Positions 1-6,908 of a DNA stretch of 24,136 bases are shown one piece after another. Made by a program: the position numbers and the translations under genes. The notes below the pieces were generated by a model that saw only the letters and a list, made by a program, of their open reading frames with translations, was not told the DNA's origin and made no database searches. The stretch comes from Faecalibacterium sp. UBA7177 (lineage in GTDB: Bacteria > Bacillota > Clostridia > Oscillospirales > Ruminococcaceae). The first letter of the stretch is position 1; every line of letters starts with the position of its first letter. The stretch spans positions 5,066 through 29,201 of the forward strand of contig DKVN01000039.1 in NCBI GenBank assembly GCA_002491225.1, written 5' to 3'.

Positions 1-2
1 TG

Positions 3-1760
3 GCCGCGCTGCTGGCGGGCTGGATGCTGCTGGCCCGCCCGCTGGCCCATGCCTGGGACGGCGGCTGGTGGGGCCGGGCACATGGCCGCCGGGCGGCCGC
101 ACGGGCGCTGCAGCGGCCCGAACCGGCCGCCGGGCTCTTTGCGTGCGGCACCGGCTGGGCGCTGCTGGCGCGGCTGGCCGCCGGGGCGGGGCTCTTTTGG
201 CTGGTCTGGCCCGCAAACGCCGCGGCGGGGTGCAGCGGCTGGGCCGCCCTCGGCTGGGTGCTGGGGGCCTGGATGCTGCTGGCAGCGGTGCGGGACTATG
301 CGGTGCTGCACGCCGCCGCCCACGCCGCCCGCCCCGCCCCCGAGGGCCTCGCGGCGCTGTGGGGCGGCCGGGTGCTCTGGCGGCTGATCCTACTGCTGAG
401 CTGGTGTTTTTGCGTGCTGCTGCTGGCCGCCTTGGGCGGCGGCATGGCGCGGCTTTTGGGGGTCGAAATCACCGGCGGCATCGGCGGTACGGGCGGGGCG
501 CTGAGCGCCGCCCTCGCCCTGCCCGGTGCGCCGGATCTAAGCGGCAGCGCGGTGACCGCCGCGGTGCTATTGAGCGCCGAGGCCCTGACCCTTGGGGTGC
601 TGGTACGCCACCGCCGGATGCGGCAGCCCCTGCGCGCGGCCCTGGCGCTGGGCATGCTCGCCGCGGCGGTCACCGTGGCGCTGGTCTGCCCCATCCCGCT
701 TTCGGCGCGGCTGCTCTGCGTCCTGCTGCTCGGCGCAGCTTATTGCGCCGCGGCGGCCCCTGCCCCGGTGCTGGCCGCCCCCCGCGCGGTGCTGAGCGGC
801 TGGTTGCTGCTTGTCTGCCTTGCGCTGCTCGGCCTCGCTGTGCTGCTGCCGGGCAAAGCGGCTGCCCTGCCCGCCGCGAGCGGGGCGGGCGGCGGGGCGC
901 TCCCGCTTTTGTTTTTGAGCGGCGGCGGCGCGGCCATCGGGCTGCAGCTGCTGGCCGCGGGCAGCACCGCCCCGGCCCTGCTGCGGCCGGACGCCTCCGA
1001 GGAAACGATGCCCCGCCGGGCCCGCGCGGTTTGTGCGGTGGGGTTTGGCGGCGCGCTGCTGCTGGGGCTGCTGGCCGCGGTGGTGACTGCGCTTTTGAGC
1101 GGGAGCGGCGCGCCAATCGCGGCGGCATCCGCCCCGGCCGCCTCTGCCGCCGGGCTGGACGCCGCCGGGTGCCTCGCCCTGCTGGCCGAAACCCTCACCG
1201 CGCGCTTTGGCAGGTTTGGGCCCGCCGCGGCGGCGGTGGCGCTGCTGGCCGCGGTATTGGCGGGCCTCTCGGCGCTGGACGCGGCCGCCCTGGCCGGACG
1301 GCAGGCGCTGGAGGGGATCTTTGGCTCGCCCACCCTGCCCGCCGACAAGCTGGCCCCCTGGCGCAAGCTGCTGCGCAGCCGCCCGATGGCAAGCCTGCTG
1401 ACCGTGCTGCCCGCCCTGCTGCTGGCCGGGCGGCCGGAAACCGAACTGTGGCCGCTGCTTGACGGCCTGGGCTTTTTGCTAACCGGGCTTTCGCTGCTTG
1501 CGGCGGCCCTTGCCCACCGGCGGGCCGGGCAGCTTGCCGGGCCGCTGCTGCCCCTGGCGGCGCTGCTGGGGTTTGCCGGGCTGGCAAACGCCGCCGCTGC
1601 CGCCGCGCAGGCGGCCGCAGCCGGCCAGCCGGGCCACGCGGCTGCCCCGGTTTTCGCTGCCCTCATTGCCCTTTTGGCCGCGGCGCAGGGGGTGCGGCGG
1701 TATCTGCAGTGCGCACAAACCGCGCCCCACCCGGCCAAACCCCGGGCCCCCGCGCCCTGA
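3..1760 (+). CDS. CstA-like carbon starvation/peptide-pyruvate carrier, divergent, 5' end outside window
   Basis: The frame is open from the first full codon of the window, and the first ATG (position 24) has no Shine-Dalgarno, so the start probably lies a little upstream. The product is almost entirely hydrophobic, with many predicted membrane helices. Its segments follow CstA family order: a helix ending in AAVRDYAVLHAAAHAA (family: GAVHDFxSLxxSVRH), LLLSWCFCVLLLAA, a helix ending APVLAAPRAVLSGWLLL (family: PVWxLLQPRDYLxxFLL), GGGAAIGLQLLAAGST (family: SGFHSLVxSGTT), and VLAGLSALDAAALAGRQALE (family: ALTTLDTATRxxRxxLQE). CstA proteins import peptides or pyruvate across the cytoplasmic membrane. 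Several signature residues are replaced here, for example the SGFHSLV histidine, so the substrate is uncertain and this may be a diverged paralogue. The family call comes from motif order, not an alignment. Confidence 0.65.
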   Translation, partial: AALLAGWMLLARPLAHAWDGGWWGRAHGRRAAARALQRPEPAAGLFACGTGWALLARLAAGAGLFWLVWPANAAAGCSGWAALGWVLGAWMLLAAVRDYAVLHAAAHAARPAPEGLAALWGGRVLWRLILLLSWCFCVLLLAALGGGMARLLGVEITGGIGGTGGALSAALALPGAPDLSGSAVTAAVLLSAEALTLGVLVRHRRMRQPLRAALALGMLAAAVTVALVCPIPLSARLLCVLLLGAAYCAAAAPAPVLAAPRAVLSGWLLLVCLALLGLAVLLPGKAAALPAASGAGGGALPLLFLSGGGAAIGLQLLAAGSTAPALLRPDASEETMPRRARAVCAVGFGGALLLGLLAAVVTALLSGSGAPIAAASAPAASAAGLDAAGCLALLAETLTARFGRFGPAAAAVALLAAVLAGLSALDAAALAGRQALEGIFGSPTLPADKLAPWRKLLRSRPMASLLTVLPALLLAGRPETELWPLLDGLGFLLTGLSLLAAALAHRRAGQLAGPLLPLAALLGFAGLANAAAAAAQAAAAGQPGHAAAPVFAALIALLAAAQGVRRYLQCAQTAPHPAKPRAPAP

Positions 1761-1831
1761 GCCGCTAAGCCGCCCGCACAGGCGGGAAAAGCCGGGGGTG
1801 CCGGGCATTGCCTCAAAAAAACGAACGCTTT

Positions 1832-1837
1832 GGAGGA
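1832..1837 (+). promoter_or_regulatory. Ribosome binding site that fixes the acyltransferase start
   Basis: GGAGGA lies 9 bases before the ATG at 1847. An in-frame TTG at 1808 has no such site, so the ATG is preferred. Confidence 0.6.
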
Positions 1838-1846
1838 GTTTTACGC

Positions 1847-2896
1847 ATGGAGCTGCAAAAGGATCGAATCTGGTATCTGGACTGGCTGCGGGTGGCGGCC
1901 GCCGCGGCGGTGATGCTGCTTCATGTTGCCGCCGGAGGCTGGGGCGCCACCGATGTCAACGGGCGCTCCTGGCAGGTGTTCAATGGGTATGACAGTGTGG
2001 TCCGCTGGTGCGTGCCGGTTTTTGTCATGATCAGCGGGGCGCTGTTTTTAGGGCGGGACATCCCGGTAAAAAAGCTGCTGCGCGGCAATGTGCTGCGGCT
2101 GGTCTGCGCGTATCTCGTCTGGTCGCTGTTCTACGCCTGGCACTCGGGGGCGCGGGGGGTTGAGGCGCTGCTCTACAACACCATCGTGGGGCATTTTCAC
2201 ACCTGGTTTATCCCGATGCTGCTCGGGCTCTACCTCTGCGCGCCGCTGCTGCGCCGCATCGTGCAGGACCGCGCCGCCTGCCGGTACTTTCTGCTGCTGG
2301 CCTTCCTCTTCACCTTCTGCCTGCCGCAGTTAGGGGTGCTGTGCGGCTATCTGCCCGATGTGCAGCCGCTGCTGACCGTCAAAAACGCGGTGCACTATCT
2401 GCTCCAAACCCTGCCCAAGATGGATCTGGTGGGCGGGTATCTCGGCTACTTTGTGCTGGGGTACTGCCTGCACACCGAGCCGCTCTCCCGCAGGGGGCGG
2501 ATCTGGGTCTATGCGCTCGGCGCGGCGGGCTTTGCCGCGACCATCCTGCTCACCTGGGCCGTCTCGGTGCAGGCGCAGGCGCCGGTCAACCGGTTTTACG
2601 ATTATTTTACCCTGAATGTCCTGTTCGAGAGCCTTGCCGTCTTTGTCTTTTTCAGGCAGTGGATGGACCGCCCCTTCCGGGTGCCCCGGCTGCTCGTCCG
2701 GCTCTCGGGCTGCACCTTCGGGGCCTATCTTGTCCACCCGCTGATCATCGAGCTGTTCGAGCATTTTGGGCTGGGCGTGCTCTCCTTCCATGTGGTGTTC
2801 TCGGTGCCGGTGATCACCCTCTGCGTCTTTGCGCTCTCCTTCCTGATTGCGGCGCTGCTGCGCGCCATCCCGGTGGTGGGCCGGTATCTCGCCTGA
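1847..2896 (+). CDS. Acyltransferase 3 family integral membrane protein (WecH/OafA-like)
   Basis: 349 residues with about ten predicted membrane helices, the usual layout and size of a bare acyltransferase-3 (AT3) domain. The N-terminus has D12, R15 and H26 in YLDWLRV...LLHVAA, which gives the R-X10-H spacing that is conserved and needed for activity in studied AT3 proteins. Further family-like segments are VRWCVPVFVMISGALFLG and HTWFIPMLLGLYLCAPLLRR. AT3 enzymes move acetyl or other short acyl groups onto sugars of surface polymers, glycolipids or antibiotics. The acceptor cannot be told from sequence, and no polysaccharide genes lie beside it. The gene sits 86 bases after the CstA-like gene and ends before a rho-independent hairpin. 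The ATG at 1847 is used because of the GGAGGA before it. Confidence 0.85.
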   Translation: MELQKDRIWYLDWLRVAAAAAVMLLHVAAGGWGATDVNGRSWQVFNGYDSVVRWCVPVFVMISGALFLGRDIPVKKLLRGNVLRLVCAYLVWSLFYAWHSGARGVEALLYNTIVGHFHTWFIPMLLGLYLCAPLLRRIVQDRAACRYFLLLAFLFTFCLPQLGVLCGYLPDVQPLLTVKNAVHYLLQTLPKMDLVGGYLGYFVLGYCLHTEPLSRRGRIWVYALGAAGFAATILLTWAVSVQAQAPVNRFYDYFTLNVLFESLAVFVFFRQWMDRPFRVPRLLVRLSGCTFGAYLVHPLIIELFEHFGLGVLSFHVVFSVPVITLCVFALSFLIAALLRAIPVVGRYLA

Positions 2897-2923
2897 ACCG
2901 GTATCAATTTGCAAACCGTCTCA

Positions 2924-2952
2924 TTGCGCTTTGCGCAGGCGGGATTTAGAAT
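2924..2952 (+). promoter_or_regulatory. Possible promoter for the alkyltransferase-like gene
   Basis: TTGCGC at 2924-2929 and TAGAAT at 2947-2952 are 17 bases apart. The -10 matches 5 of 6 bases and the -35 is poor. Transcription from here would begin inside the hairpin at 2954-2988, so the element is doubtful. Confidence 0.2.
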
Positions 2953-2953
2953 A

Positions 2954-2988
2954 AAGGCGTCACCTTGTGAGCGGTGGCGCCTTTTTTG
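2954..2988 (+). terminator. Rho-independent terminator after the acyltransferase gene
   Basis: AGGCGTCACC pairs with GGTGGCGCCT (one G-U pair) around an 8-base loop and is followed by a run of T. It lies 57 bases after the acyltransferase stop. Confidence 0.8.
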
Positions 2989-3020
2989 CAATAACCTTTT
3001 CAGAAAGCGAGGTTTTTCCA

Positions 3021-3506
3021 ATGGCAAACGAGCAGAACAAGGATTTTAACGCCATGCTGCGGGATAACAAGGATATGCCGCGTATCCAGCGCATCACCGA
3101 CCCGGCCAGCATCCGCCGGTATGGCGGCGAGCGGATGTATTTTGCCCCGCCGCTCGCCTACGATGCGGCCATGCGCCGGGTGCCCCGCGGGCGGCTGGCC
3201 ACGGTGGGGGCGATCCGGGCCTGGTTTGCCCGGCAGGCCGGGGCCGATTTTACCGACCCCATCACCGCCGGCATCTTTGTCTCGATCGCCGCCTGGGCCA
3301 GCGAGCAGCGGGCGGAGGACCCCACCCCCTACTGGCGCACCCTCAAGGCAAACGGCGAGCTCAACCCCAAGTACCCCGGCGGCGTCGAGGCCCAGCGGGC
3401 AAGGCTGGAGGCCGAGGGGCACACCGTGCTCTGCCGTGGGCGCACGAATCTGCGGTACTATGTGCAAAATTACGAGGCGGTCCTCTTTGATTTTGCGGGC
3501 GAATAG
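3021..3506 (+). CDS. MGMT-fold alkyltransferase-like protein lacking the acceptor cysteine
   Basis: 161 residues. VPRGRLATVGAIRAWFARQA (about residues 53-72) matches the IPxGxVxTYGxIA DNA-binding segment of O6-alkylguanine-DNA alkyltransferases. LNPKYPGGVEAQRARLEAEG matches the segment that follows their active site. Where active enzymes have PCHR, this protein has P103-Y104-W105-R106, so the alkyl-accepting cysteine is absent. Alkyltransferase-like (ATL) proteins without that cysteine bind alkylated guanine and hand it to nucleotide excision repair, so a DNA-damage recognition role is plausible here. The ATG at 3021 follows a weak GCGAGG; an upstream GTG at 2967 lies within the terminator hairpin and is less likely. 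The 3' end overlaps the convergent transporter gene by 37 bases. Confidence 0.75.
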   Translation: MANEQNKDFNAMLRDNKDMPRIQRITDPASIRRYGGERMYFAPPLAYDAAMRRVPRGRLATVGAIRAWFARQAGADFTDPITAGIFVSIAAWASEQRAEDPTPYWRTLKANGELNPKYPGGVEAQRARLEAEGHTVLCRGRTNLRYYVQNYEAVLFDFAGE

Positions 3507-4471
3507 CCCCGCCCTGTGCGCGGGCGGGGCGCGGCGAGGGTGAGCAGCCGCCGGGCAAAGGGGGCCAGCAGCAGGGTGGCCGCGAGGTTAAAGAGGGTGT
3601 GGAAGTTGGCGATGCCGCCGGGGGTGGCGGGCCGGGCGAGGGGTTCGGAAAACCCCAGCGCACCCGCCGCGGCGAGCATGCCGAGGCACGCCCCGCCCCC
3701 GAGCAGGTTAAAGAGCAGGTGGAACCGGGCGCACTGCACCCCGGCCGGGCTGCCGCCCGCCCCGGCGGCCAGCAGCGGGGTGGCGCAGGCCCCGATGTTC
3801 TGCCCCAGCACCACCGGCACGGCCAGCCCCCAGCGCACCGCGCCGGTGGAGGCCAGCGCCTGCAAAAGCCCCACCGCCGCGCTGGAGGACTGCAGCAGCA
3901 CGCTCGAGAGCGCCCCCGCCGCCAGCCCCGGCAGCGGACGGCGCAGCCCCGAGAGCAGCCGCAAAAAGGCGGGGCTCTGCCCCAAGGGCGCGGCGGCGCT
4001 GCGCACCCCGCCGAGGCCGCTGAATAAAAGGCCAAACCCGAACACCGCCTGCCCCGCCGCATGCAGCGGCCCCTTGGGGCAAAAGAGGGTGATGGCGGCC
4101 CCCAAGAGGCAGCAGCCCTGCGCCAGCAGCGCGGGCAGCGCCGCGCCGCCCGCACCGGAAAACCGCAGCAGCTGGGCGGTGACGGTGGTGCCGATGTTGG
4201 CCCCCATCACCACCCCGGCCGCCCCGGCCAGCGGGAGCAGCCCCGCCCCGGCGAGGCTGACGGTGAGCAGGGTGACCGCCGCGCTGCTCTGGATGAGGCC
4301 GGTGAGCACCGCGCCCGCCAGAATGCCCCGCGGCACGCTGCGCACCAGCCGGGCCAGCACCGCCCGCAGCGGCCCGGCCGCGGCGGCGGACAGCCCCTCG
4401 GCCATCAGCTGCAGGCCGTACAAAAACAGGCCGACCCCCCCGGCCAGCGCGAACCATCCCGCGGTGTCCAT
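3470..4471 (-). CDS. Na+/phosphate cotransporter (NptA/YjbB)-like membrane protein without PhoU domain
   Basis: 333 residues, strongly hydrophobic. It has the inverted pair of QSS signatures of Na/Pi cotransporters: Q61-SSAAVT in the first half and Q194-SSSAAV in the second. Each is followed by an N-I-G segment (GANIGTT at 90-96, GQNIGAC at 223-229). The N-terminal AGGVGLFLYGLQLMAEGL is typical of the family. Members import phosphate with sodium at the cytoplasmic membrane. Many bacterial relatives carry a C-terminal PhoU-like domain; this one ends soon after the second repeat. The ATG at 4471 follows GGAGGGGAG; an upstream start at 4528 adds a tail without family features. Nothing phosphate-related lies beside it. 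Phosphate as the substrate is inferred from family only. Confidence 0.85.
   Translation of the reverse strand: MDTAGWFALAGGVGLFLYGLQLMAEGLSAAAAGPLRAVLARLVRSVPRGILAGAVLTGLIQSSAAVTLLTVSLAGAGLLPLAGAAGVVMGANIGTTVTAQLLRFSGAGGAALPALLAQGCCLLGAAITLFCPKGPLHAAGQAVFGFGLLFSGLGGVRSAAAPLGQSPAFLRLLSGLRRPLPGLAAGALSSVLLQSSSAAVGLLQALASTGAVRWGLAVPVVLGQNIGACATPLLAAGAGGSPAGVQCARFHLLFNLLGGGACLGMLAAAGALGFSEPLARPATPGGIANFHTLFNLAATLLLAPFARRLLTLAAPRPRTGRGYSPAKSKRTAS
3506..3530. terminator. GC-rich hairpin between convergent genes
   Basis: GCCCCGCCC and GGGCGGGGC form a perfect 9-bp stem with a 7-base loop at the end of the alkyltransferase-like gene and inside the last codons of the convergent transporter gene. Neither strand has a T-run after it, so termination is only a possibility. 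Confidence 0.3.
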
Positions 4472-4535
4472 ACGGCGCTCCCCTCCCCCGGTTTTGGCGT
4501 TTGGGCGGCGGATGTATTCCCAAAACACAGAGAAA

Positions 4536-4587
4536 CGCGGCCCTGGGGCCCCGGCGAACCGGGGCGGTCAGGGCCGCGCTGTTTTTT
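4536..4587. terminator. Strong hairpin terminator, possibly bidirectional
   Basis: CGCGGCCCTG (4536-4545) pairs perfectly with CAGGGCCGCG (4569-4578) and encloses a second stem CCCCGG-CGAA-CCGGGG (4549-4564). A GTTTTTT tract follows on the plus strand, but no plus-strand gene ends upstream. On the minus strand it lies between the NusG_II gene and the transporter gene, where the T tract is interrupted. The likely use is to end the NusG_II transcript. Confidence 0.6.
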
Positions 4588-4692
4588 ATTGATCGTTCCG
4601 CCCCTGCCAACAGGGTATGCGCCGCCGGGCGGAAAAAGACGGTCGCGGAGGGCAGCGCGCAGCCCGCGCGGGCGGATGGCGTTGTGATAGCC

Positions 4693-5070
4693 TCACTCCC
4701 CCGCCTCCACCCGCAGCGCGGCGCGGGCGGGCAGGCAGGCGGCCCAGTCCCCCTCCTCGGAGAGCCAGCCGAAGCCCTCGCAGGTGTGGTCCGGGCAGGG
4801 GGAATCCACAAAGCGGATTCGCCTGTCCTTCACCTCAAGGTGAATCGTATACCCCACCGCCTCAATGTTGAACCGGGCGTCCTCATTTAGCGGCAGCACC
4901 CGCTCGGTCTGGGCCTCGCCCTCGCCGATGGTCAGCACCGCCGCCGCGCCGGGCTCTGCCAGCGCCGCCCGCAGCGCCAGCAGCGCCAGCGCCAGCGCCA
5001 GCACCGCCGCGGCAAACAGCAGGTTTTTGCGCCCCGCGCCCTTTGCCCCGGCCCTCTTCTCCCCGTTCAT
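4693..5070 (-). CDS. NusG domain II-containing small membrane-anchored protein
   Basis: 125 residues with one hydrophobic helix near residues 17-39, then a globular part predicted outside the membrane. The C-terminal part has the pattern of the NusG_II family: a short beta segment VLTIGEGEAQTERVLPL, then NIEAVGYTIHLEVKDRRIRFVDSP, then CPDHTCEGFGWLSEEGD and CLPARAALRVE (C92, C97 and C112 conserved in kind). The family is common in Clostridia and often sits near flavin or Rnf-type redox genes, but its function is not known. Here it is alone and divergent from a dipeptidase gene. The ATG at 5070 has an AGAGGA just before it and lies about 33 bases after the predicted transcription start. A longer frame to 5565 is antisense to the dipeptidase gene. 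Confidence 0.8.
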   Translation of the reverse strand: MNGEKRAGAKGAGRKNLLFAAAVLALALALLALRAALAEPGAAAVLTIGEGEAQTERVLPLNEDARFNIEAVGYTIHLEVKDRRIRFVDSPCPDHTCEGFGWLSEEGDWAACLPARAALRVEAGE

Positions 5071-5100
5071 TTCCTCTTTTCCCTCCCCCGTTTGGCCATC

Positions 5101-5128
5101 GCCGCTTTTAGTATAGCAAAAAAGCGGC
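5101..5128. repeat. Perfect 9-bp inverted repeat in the divergent promoter region
   Basis: GCCGCTTTT (5101-5109) and AAAAGCGGC (5120-5128) flank a 10-base spacer that contains the NusG_II -10 element. It is a possible operator acting on one or both divergent genes. Confidence 0.45.
5110..5118 (-). promoter_or_regulatory. Extended -10 promoter for the NusG_II gene
   Basis: Read on the minus strand this is TGCTATACT, an extended -10 (TGn plus TATACT, 5 of 6). It lies 40 bases from the start codon. No good -35 is visible, which extended -10 promoters can tolerate. Confidence 0.5.
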
Positions 5129-5133
5129 CGTGG

Positions 5134-5142
5134 TGCTATAAT
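5134..5142 (+). promoter_or_regulatory. Extended -10 promoter for the dipeptidase gene
   Basis: TGCTATAAT is a perfect extended -10 box, 55 bases before the dipeptidase ATG. The best -35 candidate (TAGCAA at 5114-5119) is poor. Confidence 0.6.
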
Positions 5143-5197
5143 ATGCACATCAACTTTTACGAGCGGGCGGCCCTGCCGCCCGGAAAGGCGGAGTACT

Positions 5198-6583
5198 ATG
5201 CAGCAGTGGGAAAACGCGGTCGACGCGTTTATCGAGCAGAACAAACAAAATATCCTGCGGGACATCGGCCGCCTGGTGGCGGTGCCGAGCGTTGAGGGCG
5301 CCCCCGAGCCCGGCGCGCCCTTTGGCCCGGGGCCGAAGGCGGCGCTGGAGGAGGCGCTCAAGATCGCGGGCGAGCTGGGCCTTGCCACCCGCAACTGTGA
5401 GGGCAGGATCGGCTGGGCCGAGCTGCCGGGGGCCGAGCCGGACAAATACATCGCCACCATCACCCATCTGGACGTGGTGCCCACCGGCAATGGCTGGGAC
5501 GGCGACCCCTTTGTGATGCGCGAGAAGGACGGCTGGATCCTCGGCCGCGGGGTGGCGGACGACAAGGGCCCGAGCGTTTTGTGCCTCTACGCCCTGCGCT
5601 TTTTGAAGGAGCAGAAGATCCCGCTGCGCTACGGGGTGCGGGCGCTGCTGGGGGCCAACGAGGAGACCGGCATGGCGGATGTCGACTACTACCTCAAAAA
5701 CTACCCGGCCCCGGCCTTCTGTTTTTCGCCGGACGCCGAGTTCCCGGTTTGCAACGGGGAAAAAGGCCATTATACCGCAAAACTGGTCAGCCCGGCCTGC
5801 GGCGGGGCGATCCTCGATTTCACCGGCGGCATCGCCCCCAACGCGGTGCCGGACGAGGCCAGCGCCCTGGTGCGCGCTGACCTCGCTGCCCTGCCCGCGG
5901 CCCCCGGCATCACCCTCGCCGCCGAGAACGGCGCGGTGCGGGTATCCGGCCACGGCAAGGCGGGCCACGCGGCCATGCCCGAGGGCACGGTCAACGCCAT
6001 CGGGCTGGTGGCCGATTACCTGCTGGCCAACGGCATCGGCAACGAGGCCGAGCGGGCCTACCTCACCCTGCTGCACAAGCTGCACGCGGCCACCGACGGC
6101 AGCGCCCTCGGCATCGCGGCGGACGACGGGCGCTTTTCGCCCCTGACCGTCATCGGCGGCACCATGCGGATGGAGGGCGGGCGGATGTTCCAGTCGGTGG
6201 ACAGCCGCTACCCCACCAGCACAAACGGCGAGGCGATCACCGCCGCCCTCACCGCCGCCGCAGCGGGGGCCGCCAGCATCGAGCAGGTGGCGGCCGCGGT
6301 GCCCTTTTATATCGAGCCGGACGCCGCCCCCATCCGCACCCTGATCGACACCTACAACGAGGTGACCGGCGAGCAGGCCCAGCCCTTTACGATGGGCGGC
6401 GGCACCTACGCGCGGCACTTCCCGCTGGCGGTGAGCTTTGGCCCCGAGCGGCAGGGCACGGTGCTGCCGGAGTTTGCCGGCCCGATGCACGGGGCCAACG
6501 AGGGGGCCGAGATTGGCCCGCTGTTCGAGGCGCTCAAAATTTATATCCTCGCGTTGGGGCGGCTGCAGCAGCTGGAGCTGTAA
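5198..6583 (+). CDS. M20 family metallopeptidase, PepV/Sapep-type dipeptidase
   Basis: 461 residues, the usual length of PepV/Sapep dipeptidases. The di-zinc site residues are all visible: H90 and D92 in THLDVVPTG, bridging D121 in GRGVADDKGP, catalytic E155-E156 in NEETG, D179 in SPDAEFP, and H431 near the end in GPMHGANEGAE. The opening VAVPSVEG and the lid-domain segment GHGKAGHAAMPEGTVNAI also fit. These cytoplasmic enzymes hydrolyse dipeptides, including beta-Ala-His-like and some D-amino-acid substrates, to recycle amino acids. The ATG at 5198 follows AAGGCGGAG. The gene has its own extended -10 promoter and a terminator 20 bases after its stop, so it is monocistronic. Exact substrate preference is not readable. 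Confidence 0.93.
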   Translation: MQQWENAVDAFIEQNKQNILRDIGRLVAVPSVEGAPEPGAPFGPGPKAALEEALKIAGELGLATRNCEGRIGWAELPGAEPDKYIATITHLDVVPTGNGWDGDPFVMREKDGWILGRGVADDKGPSVLCLYALRFLKEQKIPLRYGVRALLGANEETGMADVDYYLKNYPAPAFCFSPDAEFPVCNGEKGHYTAKLVSPACGGAILDFTGGIAPNAVPDEASALVRADLAALPAAPGITLAAENGAVRVSGHGKAGHAAMPEGTVNAIGLVADYLLANGIGNEAERAYLTLLHKLHAATDGSALGIAADDGRFSPLTVIGGTMRMEGGRMFQSVDSRYPTSTNGEAITAALTAAAAGAASIEQVAAAVPFYIEPDAAPIRTLIDTYNEVTGEQAQPFTMGGGTYARHFPLAVSFGPERQGTVLPEFAGPMHGANEGAEIGPLFEALKIYILALGRLQQLEL

Positions 6584-6601
6584 CCGCATCCGATTCCCTG
6601 C

Positions 6602-6640
6602 AAAGGCGCTGCCCGGGGCTGGCCCGGACAGCGCCTTTTT
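6602..6640 (+). terminator. Rho-independent terminator after the dipeptidase gene
   Basis: AAAGGCGCTG pairs with CAGCGCCTTT; an inner CCGGG/CCCGG extends the stem, and TTTTT follows. Confidence 0.85.
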
Positions 6641-6650
6641 CTTATCGCAA

Positions 6651-6696
6651 TTTGCGGCGGTTTCAGCGGCGGTTTCAGCGGCGATTTTAGCGGCGG
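6651..6696 (+). repeat. Short 12-bp tandem repeat upstream of the signalling cassette
   Basis: Four imperfect units of the type TTTCAGCGGCGG: TTTGCGGCGG, TTTCAGCGGCGG, TTTCAGCGGCGA and TTTTAGCGGCGG. They lie between the dipeptidase terminator and the cassette promoter, in the 325-base gap at 6584-6908. Confidence 0.6.
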
Positions 6697-6748
6697 GCGG
6701 ATCCTGCCGCTTTTTGGAAACCGGCCGGACGGCGCGGCCGGGGCCGGG

Positions 6749-6757
6749 TGGTATGAT
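6749..6757 (+). promoter_or_regulatory. Extended -10 promoter for the phospho-signalling cassette
   Basis: TGGTATGAT is an extended -10 box (TGn, TATGAT 5 of 6) in an otherwise very GC-rich gap, about 150 bases before the first cassette gene. No convincing -35 is present. Confidence 0.4.
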
Positions 6758-6908
6758 AAGGACATCCGAACTGCGGCCCACGCCGCTTTTTCAAAGGACG
6801 GCCCGCGCACCCCCTGTGCGGCGCTGCCCAAACCATGCAGCGGCCCGCCCAAACCCGCCGCGGCGGATGCCGGGCTCCAGGGGGGCGCTGCACAAGGAGG
6901 CCCATTGT

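Noticed and set aside
5150..6781. Minus-strand open frame of 543 codons opposite the dipeptidase
   Set aside because: No motifs and no start signal; the plus-strand frame has all M20 metal ligands.
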